Shown here: positions 9,208 through 16,695 of the stretch, one piece after another | Layout: each line of letters starts with the position of its first letter | Numbering within the stretch: position 1 is the first letter of the stretch | Assembly: GCA_963837355.1 (NCBI GenBank) | Contig: CAWIMY010000003.1 | Coordinates: forward strand, 682,001-746,000 | Length of the DNA: 64,000 bases | From: Aureispira sp963837355 | GTDB taxonomy: Bacteria; Bacteroidota; Bacteroidia; Chitinophagales; Saprospiraceae | Direction: 5' to 3' | Notes under the pieces: generated by a model | Told to the model about the DNA's origin: nothing | Seen by the model: only the letters and a program-made list of their open reading frames with translations | Databases searched by the model: none | Program-made: the position numbers and the translations under genes

Positions 9208-9518
9208 CTATTTGTAGCGGCTTCAAAAAACCTTAAAATTGGCTATTTTATGACATTTTTGGCACTAGCACTATTCGCTACCCGCTACTAACCCATGGAA
9301 TAACCTCCATAAGAGGCACACTTGTTTTTTCCTTGATAGTAAATCACTTATAGGTATCCTAATACGTTACCTATTTTTGTTTCTTTTTCCTCTTCTCCCA
9401 AAAAAGGCAACTTTATTTTCTAAGACAAATTAAAACTTTTCTATCATGAAAATGTTATCACAGTAAGCAACACCTACTTCAATTATCCCGTAATTTACTC
9501 CTTTAAACTTTCCAACTT
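9208..9518. other. Intergenic region upstream of peroxidase copy 2
   Basis: About 310 bases between the terminator of copy 1 and the start of copy 2. The stretch is AT-rich. Apart from its expected role as the promoter region of the second gene, I see no reading frame, RNA gene or clear repeat in it. Confidence 0.4.
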
Positions 9519-10073
9519 ATGAAAACCATTTTTCTCGCTCTTACTGCTTGTTTGTTGTTGATGAGCAACAGCCCCAGCCCCGTCAGTGTCTACGACATTG
9601 AAGTCAAAGATATTATTGGCAACGACGTTTCTCTTTCGCGTTACCAAGGAAAGGTTTTATTAATTGTCAACGTCGCCTCCAAATGTGGCTTCACTAGACA
9701 ATATGCCGATTTGCAAGCGCTTTACGAAGAATACCAACACGAAGATTTTGTGGTTCTTGGCTTTCCTGCCAACAATTTCATGAACCAAGAACCTGGCAGC
9801 AATGAAGAAATTAACCGCTTTTGCACTAGCAAATTTGGGGTCACCTTTCCGATGTTTTCCAAAATCTCTGTCAAGGGAAAAGACAAACACCCCTTGTATG
9901 AGTACTTGACTTCTAAGAAACTCAATGGCCGTAGCGATACACCTGTCAATTGGAATTTCCAGAAATTCTTAGTGGATAAAAATGGGAAAGTTCGCCAAGT
10001 GTTCAAACCCAGCGAACGTGTTAATAACAAAAAAATTAAGCGGTTGATCCGCCAACAAGTACGCCATTCCTAA
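9519..10073 (+). CDS. Secreted glutathione peroxidase-like protein, copy 2
   Basis: A 184-residue paralogue very similar to copy 1. The signal segment is MKTIFLALTACLLLMSNS. The standard active site VNVASKCGFTRQY gives Cys56 as the peroxidatic residue, with Gln90 and Trp145/Asn146 completing the tetrad. Cys102 lies in the resolving position (RFCTSKFG). The extra Cys at residue 11 is inside the signal segment and does not form a proper lipobox. It lies in tandem, 385 bases after copy 1, with its own terminator, so the copies are probably separate transcription units that can respond differently. Strong similarity outside the active site points to local duplication. Confidence 0.92.
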   Translation: MKTIFLALTACLLLMSNSPSPVSVYDIEVKDIIGNDVSLSRYQGKVLLIVNVASKCGFTRQYADLQALYEEYQHEDFVVLGFPANNFMNQEPGSNEEINRFCTSKFGVTFPMFSKISVKGKDKHPLYEYLTSKKLNGRSDTPVNWNFQKFLVDKNGKVRQVFKPSERVNNKKIKRLIRQQVRHS

Positions 10074-10127
10074 ACGCTTCTCTTTCTTCTAAAAATTTGT
10101 TCTAAAGGAAATAGAAGCTTATAAACG

Positions 10128-10163
10128 AGAGGCCTCTGCTAATAGCAGAACGGCCTCTTTTCT
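10128..10163 (+). terminator. Hairpin terminator after peroxidase copy 2
   Basis: AGAGGCC at 10128-10134 pairs with GGCCTCT at 10152-10158. An inner CTGCT/AGCAG stem closes a three-base loop, and TTTTC follows. It sits between two convergent genes and could also stop minus-strand transcription from the HTH gene. Confidence 0.65.
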
Positions 10164-10193
10164 ATATTATGTTGGTCAGCTTCTGTGTATTTT

Positions 10194-10694
10194 CTAAGCA
10201 CATTGCTGCAAAATACTGGCGACAGAGTAATTGGTCGCGGGTTCTTCGTCTTGTAACTGCTTCATTTTTGCGTTGGTGTTTTCCAAATCTACCCGTAGGA
10301 GCAAATCATGGGGCAAGTTGAAACTGATGGCTATTTTTCGGGCAAGCGCAGGAGCCAAGGGGCGGGTACCTTTTATGTACTTGCGTAAATTAGAATCTTG
10401 TAAGCCCCAAATTCGCGCCAATTGTTTTTTAGATACTTTAGCAATGTCCTTGTAGAGTTGCATCCCGCGTTCGATAAAGTCGCCGACAGGAGGTACTTCT
10501 TCTTTGGTTCCGCTATTCAAGCTGTATTGAATCGTCACTTGTAACTGAAACAAGGCGTCTTCTAATTGTTTGGCGGTGCTGCGTGCTTCATACTCTTTTT
10601 TCAAAAGATCCCTTAACCCTTGCCGCTCTTGCTCCGTCACTTTACTGGGCGTAGTGGCACCAATTCGTCCTTCTAATGCTTCGTTTTCTGACAT
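10194..10694 (-). CDS. Helix-turn-helix protein, possible antitoxin or regulator
   Basis: A 166-residue protein with a Cro/C1-type HTH at about residues 85-140. The helices read VSKKQLARIWGLQDSNLRKY and then IKGTRPLAPALARKIAISFN, followed by LPHDLLLRVD. The first 80 residues form a charged helical region (EARSTAKQLEDALFQL) suitable for dimerisation or partner binding. It starts 21 bases after the stop of the upstream GNAT-like gene, so the two should be cotranscribed. The layout of a variable small gene followed by an HTH gene resembles toxin-antitoxin or self-regulated pairs, but this assignment is inference from position. Confidence 0.75.
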   Translation of the reverse strand: MSENEALEGRIGATTPSKVTEQERQGLRDLLKKEYEARSTAKQLEDALFQLQVTIQYSLNSGTKEEVPPVGDFIERGMQLYKDIAKVSKKQLARIWGLQDSNLRKYIKGTRPLAPALARKIAISFNLPHDLLLRVDLENTNAKMKQLQDEEPATNYSVASILQQCA

Positions 10695-10715
10695 AGTCCA
10701 ATAGATTTGTGTAGT

Positions 10716-11246
10716 TTATGAATTCCAGAGATAGGTTTCTAATAAGGCCTTTCCACCTACAGTATCAATAAATAACAAGTTATTACTCCAACGTCTAGCG
10801 TAGTATTTTTGCTCGTATAATGCGATCAATTTTTCTTCATTCGCAGGGTCTTCTTCTCCTACTTCAAAAAATAAAATCCCCTTATTATACGTTTCTCCTA
10901 ACTCTAGACTTAACCAATAAGCGTAGGCGATTAAGCAGCCTGCTACACGCTCATACTGCTTGGAAGCGCCATAATTGTGCGGGGCAACTTCTATAAAAGG
11001 CATATAACACGCTGCGGGGGCCGCATTGTTGGGCGATGGCCGCAGTTGAAAAATTAAACAACCTTGAATTCCTGCTGAGTTTTCTAATTTCAAAGCGTAA
11101 GAAGACCAACCTTTAAGAAGACGTACTTGTTTGGCAAAGTTAAAATACCACCCTTCTTGCATCGAGGGCAGTTCTTCTATTGTTATAGTAGTAATAATAG
11201 CGTTTACCAGCGCGCCTGTCTCTCGCTCCGTTATAAATACCTGCAT
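10716..11246 (-). CDS. GNAT-fold-like protein paired with an HTH gene
   Basis: A 176-residue protein without an obvious family match. Its order of elements resembles a GNAT acetyltransferase. A strand GCLIFQLRP leads to YMPFIEVAPHNYG, where GNATs have the strand before the acetyl-CoA loop. Next come a long helix (ERVAGCLIAYAYWLSLELG), a strand (KGILFFEV), and a last helix and strand (LIALYEQKYYARRW, LLFID). The classic Q/R-x-x-G-x-G/A loop is not clear, so acetyl-CoA binding is uncertain. It is the first gene of a two-gene unit with the HTH gene, as in GNAT-type toxin-antitoxin pairs. That reading remains tentative. Confidence 0.6.
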   Translation of the reverse strand: MQVFITERETGALVNAIITTITIEELPSMQEGWYFNFAKQVRLLKGWSSYALKLENSAGIQGCLIFQLRPSPNNAAPAACYMPFIEVAPHNYGASKQYERVAGCLIAYAYWLSLELGETYNKGILFFEVGEEDPANEEKLIALYEQKYYARRWSNNLLFIDTVGGKALLETYLWNS

Positions 11247-11480
11247 GATTAATAGTCCGTTTCTCTTCTATTTTACTAACAGTAAAAATACACTTTTAGT
11301 TTGTACATTTTGTATAATTTCTTTGTTTTTTAGACCTACTTTGATGATAGCCTTCTATATTAACGCAAGAATGACCTTTCTATTCGTTATCCGTTTTACC
11401 TTTGGCAACATATTCGCATTACAAGAACTAGTACGATCCTAGTTATTTTACATTCCACCAACTAACCAATCTATTCTATT

Positions 11481-12020
11481 ATGAAATTGATAAGTCTATT
11501 CTTTTTGATGTGCTGTTTGAGTGCTACTCCTAGCTCTGTTCATGAGTTTACAATGGATAATATTGATGGCGAGCCTATAGCGCTGAGCACTTACAAAGGC
11601 AAAGTTTTATTGATCGTCAATACGGCGAGTCGTTGTGGTTTGACACCGCAGTATGAAGACTTGCAGAGTGTGTATGAAAAGTACAAAGAGCAGGATTTGG
11701 TCGTTTTGGGTTTTCCTGCCAATAACTTCATGGGACAAGAGCCAGGCACTAACCTAAAAATCAAGCAATTTTGTAAAGACAAATACGAAGTGACCTTTCC
11801 TATGTTTGCTAAGGTTTCGGTCAAAGGCAATGATCAACACCCGTTGTATGCTTATTTGACCTCCAAGGAGCAAAACGGAGCGGTTGATGCGCCTGTAGCG
11901 TGGAACTTTCAAAAGTTCTTGGTTGATCGCGATGGGAAAGTAATCGCTTCGATTGCCCCCAAAGACAAAGTAAGTGACGCCCGTATCTTGCGTTTGATTG
12001 AGAAGGCCTTGAAAAAATAA
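11481..12020 (+). CDS. Secreted glutathione peroxidase-like protein, copy 3
   Basis: A 179-residue third paralogue with a short signal segment (MKLISLFFLMCCLSATPS). The active site is VNTASRCGLTPQYEDL (Cys52), with Gln86 (GQEPG), Trp141/Asn142 (WNFQKF) and a resolving-position Cys98 (QFCKDKYE). It is more diverged than copies 1 and 2 and is separated from them by the minus-strand GNAT/HTH pair. That suggests the pair was inserted into, or kept within, an older peroxidase array. A bidirectional hairpin follows. Function as for the family: reduction of peroxides in the periplasm or envelope, probably thioredoxin-dependent. Confidence 0.92.
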   Translation: MKLISLFFLMCCLSATPSSVHEFTMDNIDGEPIALSTYKGKVLLIVNTASRCGLTPQYEDLQSVYEKYKEQDLVVLGFPANNFMGQEPGTNLKIKQFCKDKYEVTFPMFAKVSVKGNDQHPLYAYLTSKEQNGAVDAPVAWNFQKFLVDRDGKVIASIAPKDKVSDARILRLIEKALKK

Positions 12021-12052
12021 GCGTTTTCTCTTTTTCTATACCTAATTCTATA

Positions 12053-12098
12053 ACAAGAGTCCTCCCGAAGTAACTTCGAGAGGACTCTTGTTTTTAGC
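12053..12098. terminator. Bidirectional terminator between convergent genes
   Basis: AACAAGAGTCCTC at 12053-12065 pairs perfectly with GAGGACTCTTGTT at 12081-12093. The inner CGAAGT/ACTTCG stem continues the hairpin, and T residues follow on the plus strand. It lies between peroxidase copy 3 and the convergent outer-membrane gene. Confidence 0.8.
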
Positions 12099-12114
12099 TA
12101 AAAAACGTCGTTTG

Positions 12115-12738
12115 CTAGAATGCGTAATAAAGGCCGATGCGGTACTGCCAAGGAGAGGCATAAACAGGAATAGGGCCATTAGCAATTTGATTAAACCAAA
12201 GCGCATTGATCAACACTTCGGTCGTTACCGAAAAACCTTTCTCAAAAGAAGCGTTGAATCCTAGCCCTAAATTTACTGCCGGTACAAACTCTCGTTGTTT
12301 GCGTCCCCTAAAAAGCGCTACGGTATGGTTGAGGTATTCCCCTTCGACATGAAAATAAAACCCCTGCAACCCACGTACTTGAGGAAGGGGGCGAAGGTTG
12401 ACGAAGACCCGTCCGCCAAAAACATTATCACCAATGTATCGGTTGCCGCTCAAGTAAGCCGTATAAATATAGGTCGCCCCAATTCCGACCCCCACGTGCC
12501 TATTTAACAAATACCCCACATAAGGCGAGGCATCCAAAAAAATAAAATTGCCAAACAGCGCACTAAAAGTAATTCCAATAAATAGGTTGTCCACATCAAT
12601 GAGCCCTTTACGTGCTTCCATTATTGGTTGCTCGATACTATCAATGAGTATCTTGTCCATTACCTCGTCATCGATTTGTGCTTGTGCAAACGTACTCAGA
12701 GTCAAAAAGAGCGTCAAAAGGAAAAAATAGCGTTGCAT
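12115..12738 (-). CDS. Outer-membrane beta-barrel protein of unknown role
   Basis: I set the start at the ATG at 12738 because it opens a clean signal peptide (MQRYFFLLTLFLTLSTFAQA). The longer open frame upstream is not signal-like. The mature protein (about 187 residues) alternates short amphipathic strands (YVGYLLNRHVGVGIGATYIY, FVNLRPLP, FYFHVEGEYLNH) and ends in YRIGLYYAF with a terminal Phe, as expected for BAM-inserted barrels. It has roughly eight strands. No ligand or enzyme motif is visible. A 150-base relic of another barrel gene lies upstream on the same strand. Confidence 0.75.
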   Translation of the reverse strand: MQRYFFLLTLFLTLSTFAQAQIDDEVMDKILIDSIEQPIMEARKGLIDVDNLFIGITFSALFGNFIFLDASPYVGYLLNRHVGVGIGATYIYTAYLSGNRYIGDNVFGGRVFVNLRPLPQVRGLQGFYFHVEGEYLNHTVALFRGRKQREFVPAVNLGLGFNASFEKGFSVTTEVLINALWFNQIANGPIPVYASPWQYRIGLYYAF

Positions 12739-12908
12739 ATTGGTTATTTTTTTTCGGATAAAGCTCTTTCGCAAAAGGCGCTTCTTATAGAATTTTGCGT
12801 GGTGGGGCGCAATTTGTGTAGAAATTATCAATAAAACACGGCATTTGACCAACGGTTTTAAGAAACACTGCGTTTTAGGAATTAGAATTGAGTTTTAGTC
12901 TCCACAAT

Positions 12909-13058
12909 TCATACCAAACCACCAAGTCCTAGCGTTAAATAGTTTTGGAAGTCTTGGTAAGAGGAAGGAGGCAAGAATAAATTGCTTTGTATAAATTCCA
13001 ATTTAGGTTGGATGCCGATTACTGGGGCGGTTACGTTTCCCCCTTTGAGTCTGTTGAA
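12909..13058 (-). pseudogene. 3' fragment of an outer-membrane barrel gene
   Basis: Between stop codons at 13059-13061 and 12909-12911 the minus strand encodes a coherent piece. It reads FNRLKGGNVTAPVIGIQPK, then LEFIQSNLFLPPSSYQDFQN and YLTLGLGGLV before TGA. The strand-rich, glycine-rich end is what the last strands of a Bacteroidota outer-membrane barrel look like. There is no start codon or 5' part, and the divergent sigma-factor gene begins 65 bases away. I therefore read it as a relic of a truncated gene. Confidence 0.5.
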
Positions 13059-13122
13059 TTAGAAGTTGTCTTACTCTTTACCCAAATAACTTCTTTATTA
13101 GAATGATGAACAATTTGTCTGC

Positions 13123-13692
13123 ATGAGATATTCTGCGAAAAATACCGATCAAGAGCTTGTACAGGGTTGCCGAAAGGGCAATCGACTGGCACAGAAGTTT
13201 TTGTACGAGCGTTACTTTGGTAAAATGCTCGGCATTGCGATGCGGTATACCAAACATCAGGAAGAAGCCATCGAAATTTTGAATGCGGCGTTCCTAAAAG
13301 TTTTTACAGGATTAGACAAATATCAGGACAACAACAACTTAGCGGGATGGATCGCCAAAATCGTCTTCAATAGTTCTATTGACCATGTACGCCGCCATAC
13401 CAAGTACCGAAAAGTGATGAACTTTGAGGTAGAACAGGATTTGCCCGTACTAAACGATAGCATCAACCACCTTCAAGCAGAGGATTTATTCAAACTCATT
13501 CAGAAGTTGCCTACGGCTTCCCGTACTGTATTTTGTTTGTATGTAGTCGATGGCTACAAACACAAAGAAGTCGCCGAAATGCTGAACATTACAGTCGGAA
13601 CCTCCAAATGGCACCTCGCTAATGCACGCAAAGAATTACAACGGATGATTCGCCAACAAGACCGCGAAGAACTGTTGGTGCGTGGTTACTAA
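13123..13692 (+). CDS. ECF-type RNA polymerase sigma factor
   Basis: A 189-residue sigma-70 family protein with only regions 2 and 4. Region 2 runs from about residue 20 to 90: RLAQKFLYERYFGKMLGIAM, then TKHQEEAIEILNAAFLKVF and NLAGWIAKIVFNSSIDHVRR. Region 4 is near 125-180: LPTASRTVFCLYVVDGYKHK followed by EVAEMLNITVGTSKWHLANA. These bind the -10 and -35 elements. It sits 53 bases upstream of a gene for a single-pass barrel protein. In Bacteroidota that arrangement is a common signalling pair in which the membrane partner likely controls the sigma factor. The target genes are unknown. Confidence 0.92.
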   Translation: MRYSAKNTDQELVQGCRKGNRLAQKFLYERYFGKMLGIAMRYTKHQEEAIEILNAAFLKVFTGLDKYQDNNNLAGWIAKIVFNSSIDHVRRHTKYRKVMNFEVEQDLPVLNDSINHLQAEDLFKLIQKLPTASRTVFCLYVVDGYKHKEVAEMLNITVGTSKWHLANARKELQRMIRQQDREELLVRGY

Positions 13693-13745
13693 TTGGTACC
13701 AAGTTTGAAAAAAGAAACTCCTAATAAGAAGAAAGACTGAATGCG

Positions 13746-15152
13746 ATGAATAAATTTTACAACAATGAAGATGATTTCCTGCGCGACAAGCTAGTAGACC
13801 ACCAGTTTGATGCGCTACCACAAGCTTGGGAGCAAATGTCCGCACTTTTGGACAGCCAGCCCGTCGTGGCCAAGCGCTCTGCGGGCTATTATTGGTGGGG
13901 CATTCCAATTGCGGCGTTGCTTATTGGTGCAACAACTAGTATTTATTCTTATACGAACAAGAAAGCACTTATACTACCAGCTTCCACCACGGTTTCGACA
14001 CCAATTGCCCTGCAACACCAACAGTTGAAACCCGCCACGCCACGGACTAAAGAAACCACAGGTTCTAGCGCCTCAACGATTGCTGCTACAAGAACCAGCA
14101 GCCAGCTGGAGCCAACGAGTACAGCGTCTCGCGGCAGTCAACAAGGCGCTCTGTCGGCAACCATCGCAGCGCGGTCTAGCAGCCAAAGCACGGCTAAAAA
14201 AGCAGCAACTAGAGCGGCAATACCTGCCCCAACTACTGCCCTGCCCAATGCCACAAGCACCAATACTACGAACAACAATCCTTCTACTACGCTTGCAAAT
14301 AGCAATACTACACAGCAGTTATCGGTAGAAACACCCCCTATCACTACGCCAAAAGTGCTCTCCGAGGAGCAGCACCACATTAAGAAAAGACGAACAGAAA
14401 TCATCTATCAATACTCTACTACCCCTTTACGTACCTTACAAGAAAAAAGACAAAAAGACTTAGGCACGTTTGGAATTCAAGAGGAAGTTAGTTTCAAGAA
14501 ATCACCGTTGCAATTTGGGATTACGGTTGGTGGAAGTGCACAAATGCCCGCTATCAGCCCTAACAAAATGACCTTGCGTCCTGTCGTAGGCTTACATGCA
14601 GGCGTTAAGTTCGCCAAACGCCACCAGCTTCAATTAGGTGCCCAATACAAAAATTTAGCGGTTGATACCGATCAACCCACTCGCCAAGGCTTTGACAACG
14701 CGCTCAACGGCAGTGTAGAACGCATTAGCGCGCTGCATCTCGTGGAGCTCCCCTTGGTTTACAAACTATCCCCGCATCCTAAATACAACTTACAAGCAGG
14801 TGTCAAACCTGCTCTTGTAGTAGGTTTGAGTTCGGAAGCGAACAAAACAGCCCCTGTCAAAGTAAAAGAAGCAGGCATCGCCTCTTTTGACATTGGGGTC
14901 TTATTGGGAGCAGAGTATGTCTTCAATGAAAACTGGTCTTTGGGATTACAATATACGCTAGGGCTGATGAACATGAGCAAACAAGCGACGGCTTTGTCTA
15001 ATCCCGCTCCTACGTCTCTTAATGATTTGGGATTAAGCAGAGAAAACGAAGTATTGGTACCATTGAACAGAGCTGCCAGTACTGATTTGCTAGGCGTTCC
15101 CCAGCAAATAAGAAACAGCGACTTACAATTGTTACTCAAATACAATTTCTAA
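13746..15152 (+). CDS. Single-pass inner-membrane protein with C-terminal barrel-like domain, sigma-factor partner
   Basis: A 468-residue protein with three parts. Residues 1-45 are a cytoplasmic head (NEDDFLRDKLVDHQFDALPQ, then AWEQMSALLD), the place where anti-sigma-like binding would occur. One transmembrane helix follows at about 53-72 (YYWWGIPIAALLIGATTSIY). A Ser/Thr/Ala-rich linker spans about 80-215. Residues 245-468 form a beta-rich domain ending in a terminal Phe (DLQLLLKYNF), like the OMP_b-brl family. The gene follows the sigma factor by 53 bases. I infer that it holds or releases the sigma factor in response to an envelope signal. No enzymatic motif is visible, and the long low-complexity linker is unusual. 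Confidence 0.8.
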   Translation: MNKFYNNEDDFLRDKLVDHQFDALPQAWEQMSALLDSQPVVAKRSAGYYWWGIPIAALLIGATTSIYSYTNKKALILPASTTVSTPIALQHQQLKPATPRTKETTGSSASTIAATRTSSQLEPTSTASRGSQQGALSATIAARSSSQSTAKKAATRAAIPAPTTALPNATSTNTTNNNPSTTLANSNTTQQLSVETPPITTPKVLSEEQHHIKKRRTEIIYQYSTTPLRTLQEKRQKDLGTFGIQEEVSFKKSPLQFGITVGGSAQMPAISPNKMTLRPVVGLHAGVKFAKRHQLQLGAQYKNLAVDTDQPTRQGFDNALNGSVERISALHLVELPLVYKLSPHPKYNLQAGVKPALVVGLSSEANKTAPVKVKEAGIASFDIGVLLGAEYVFNENWSLGLQYTLGLMNMSKQATALSNPAPTSLNDLGLSRENEVLVPLNRAASTDLLGVPQQIRNSDLQLLLKYNF

Positions 15153-15263
15153 GAACCTCTAGTGCTTCTTTCCGAAAAAAATAGCATTTTTGCACCACAA
15201 CAGTTTTTCCAACACGGAGAAACTGTTGTTTTTTATTTCTACTTCATAAAATCTTGGTCAACC

Positions 15264-15692
15264 ATGCAGCAGCAGTTTCGAGTTCCCACCCTATCCACCC
15301 TAGAAGCTCTCGTTCCAACGCTACTTCCCTATATAGAACGGCATAAGAAAGTCGCTTTTGTTGGAGAAATGGGCGCAGGGAAGACCACCCTCATTAAACT
15401 CCTCTGTGCGGCACTAGGAACACGCGACGTGGCCACTAGCCCTACTTTTGCTATTATCAATGTCTACAACACACCTACCGTTCCCATCCACCACATGGAT
15501 CTTTATCGACTAAATTCCGAAGAAGAAGGAATTTCTATAGGGCTCTTGGAACTTTTTGACGATAATAGTTATTGTTTGATTGAATGGCCGCAAGTCATGG
15601 ACGCTTATCTCCCCGAAGAAACACTTTGGATAACGATGGCGGTCAATGAACAAGACGAGCGGTTGCTACAGTTAGAAGCAGCTGTCGAATAA
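15264..15692 (+). CDS. tsaE: TsaE, ATPase of the t6A tRNA modification system
   Basis: The frame is open from 15162, but the conserved protein begins at the ATG at 15264 (142 residues), so I use that start. TsaE is the small P-loop ATPase that works with TsaB, TsaC and TsaD to make N6-threonylcarbamoyladenosine at position 37 of ANN-decoding tRNAs. Walker A is GEMGAGKTTL (34-43), followed by TSPTF and the family motif HHMDLYRL. Near the end, the LIEWPQ motif carries the Glu and Trp typical of the family. Length and motif order are normal. It lies just upstream of two tRNA genes but is not part of their transcript. Confidence 0.93.
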   Translation: MQQQFRVPTLSTLEALVPTLLPYIERHKKVAFVGEMGAGKTTLIKLLCAALGTRDVATSPTFAIINVYNTPTVPIHHMDLYRLNSEEEGISIGLLELFDDNSYCLIEWPQVMDAYLPEETLWITMAVNEQDERLLQLEAAVE

Positions 15693-15728
15693 AAAAAATA
15701 AAAAAACGCGTTTTTTTTGCGTTTAAAT

Positions 15729-15759
15729 TTTGCCCTTTGTTTGGGATGTTTTATATTTG
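15729..15759 (+). promoter_or_regulatory. Bacteroidota-type promoter for the tRNA-Gln genes
   Basis: TTTG at 15729-15732 and TATATTTG at 15752-15759 are separated by 19 bases. This matches the -33 TTTG / -7 TAnnTTTG pattern of the Bacteroidota housekeeping sigma factor. Transcription would begin near 15766, about 14 bases before the first tRNA. Confidence 0.7.
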
Positions 15760-15779
15760 CATTCGCTTCGAGGAAGTAA

Positions 15780-15854
15780 TGGCCCATGGTGTAATTGGCA
15801 ACACTCCGGTTTTTGGTACCGTCATTCAAGGTTCGAGTCCTTGTGGGCCAACCA
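15780..15854 (+). tRNA. tRNA-Gln (anticodon TTG), copy 1
   Basis: TGGCCCA at 15780-15786 pairs with TGGGCCA at 15844-15850, giving a seven-base acceptor stem. The anticodon loop TTTTGGT reads TTG (decodes CAA). The T arm has the usual GGTTCGAGTCC, and an encoded ACCA follows (15851-15854). The first base pair is the weak U-A typical of tRNA-Gln. It is the first gene of a two-tRNA transcript. Confidence 0.95.
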
Positions 15855-15925
15855 TTTTTTCTTCGCGTTCTTTCGATTTATCATCGAAAACAGCAAAGTG
15901 GAGTTACCTACCTACTTTGTAATTT

Positions 15926-15997
15926 TGGCCCATGGTGTAATTGGCAACACTCCGGTTTTTGGTACCGTCATTCAAGGTTCGAGTCCTTGTGGGCTAA
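15926..15997 (+). tRNA. tRNA-Gln (anticodon TTG), copy 2 with altered 3' end
   Basis: The body is identical to copy 1 up to the last acceptor bases. There the sequence is GGGCTA instead of GGGCCA, so the second pair becomes G-U, and the tRNA is followed by ACAAA rather than an encoded CCA. The CCA must therefore be added by the CCA enzyme. It lies 71 bases after copy 1, is followed by a strong terminator and should be processed from the same precursor. Confidence 0.9.
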
Positions 15998-16005
15998 CAA
16001 AAAAA

Positions 16006-16040
16006 GTCTTTAGTCCTTCGTCGACTAGAGGCTTTTTTTT
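16006..16040 (+). terminator. Rho-independent terminator of the tRNA transcript
   Basis: GTCTTTAGTC at 16006-16015 pairs over all ten bases (two G-T) with GACTAGAGGC at 16023-16032. The seven-base loop is CTTCGTC. Eight T residues follow. It directly follows the second tRNA. Confidence 0.9.
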
Positions 16041-16170
16041 ATGACTACTACTCTCCTTTCCTATTTCATTTCCCCACTAATAATGGACGTTTTTTTTGAG
16101 AATTGAGCGCTATAATTGCCCTATTGCAAATGACTTAGCGATTTTTTTGCAGCAAAAAATCGTGAAAAAT

Positions 16171-16200
16171 TTTGAAATACAACAAAAGGACATAAATTTG
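16171..16200 (+). promoter_or_regulatory. Bacteroidota-type promoter in a long intergenic region
   Basis: TTTG at 16171-16174 and TAAATTTG at 16193-16200 are separated by 18 bases, close to the Bacteroidota consensus. The predicted start near 16207 lies almost 490 bases before the HU-like gene. Either the gene has a very long leader or a separate RNA is made here. Confidence 0.6.
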
Positions 16201-16206
16201 TAAAAA

Positions 16207-16505
16207 ACTTCTATTGCATATTCAATTAACCAACTGCATACGAATAGCAAGTCAAAGCACGTTTAGAATATTAGTAATCAGGGAGACACACTGCCAGGTC
16301 TTTTAACATTGATGTTGTCTCGACAAAACGAGCAATAAAAATAGTCCTTTAGTGGTACGAAATAGTATGACAGGGGCACCTTATTCACGCTGGGAACACG
16401 CTGGCATTATTGTCTAGGAGCGCCTGTATAGGGCGCAAGGTTTTCTTAGAAGTGTTTTACTGTTGGTCAGTAGGGCTTGAATAAAAAAACACCTGCTGGC
16501 ATAAT
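16207..16505 (+). other. Candidate structured non-coding RNA or long leader
   Basis: Downstream of the promoter at 16171-16200 there is no reading frame for about 370 bases, but several possible pairings. TGCCAG at 16292-16297 can pair with CTGGCA at 16496-16501, closing a domain of about 210 nt. Inside it are a GCGCC/GGCGC hairpin around TGTATAG near 16420-16440 and a GTGTTTT/AAAACAC stem near 16452-16492 enclosing ACTG/CAGT. The size and the long-range closing stem recall 6S-type RNAs, but I recognise no diagnostic motif. A leader controlling the HU-like gene is equally possible. Confidence 0.3.
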
Positions 16506-16695
16506 GGAATGGCATCCTTTCTCAAGCAATTGGGTACCAATAGGAATATTCCTATCAACGCCTTTTTAGATAACCTCCTTGATCGCCTACCTCGTAGTAA
16601 CCAAACTAATAGCCTACTCGCCGCCTAGCCTCTGCCAACAGTCGTTGCTTGTTGAATACGCTATTTCTAACTTAAACCGTAAAGAAACACCTATT

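Noticed and set aside
14138..14404. Hydrophobic minus-strand frame opposite the sigma-partner linker
   Set aside because: The Val/Ala-rich stretch is the complement of the Thr/Ala-rich linker codons, not a membrane protein.
15730..16044. Frames spanning the two tRNA-Gln genes
   Set aside because: They exist only because the duplicated tRNA sequence is open in several frames. The region is a tRNA transcript.
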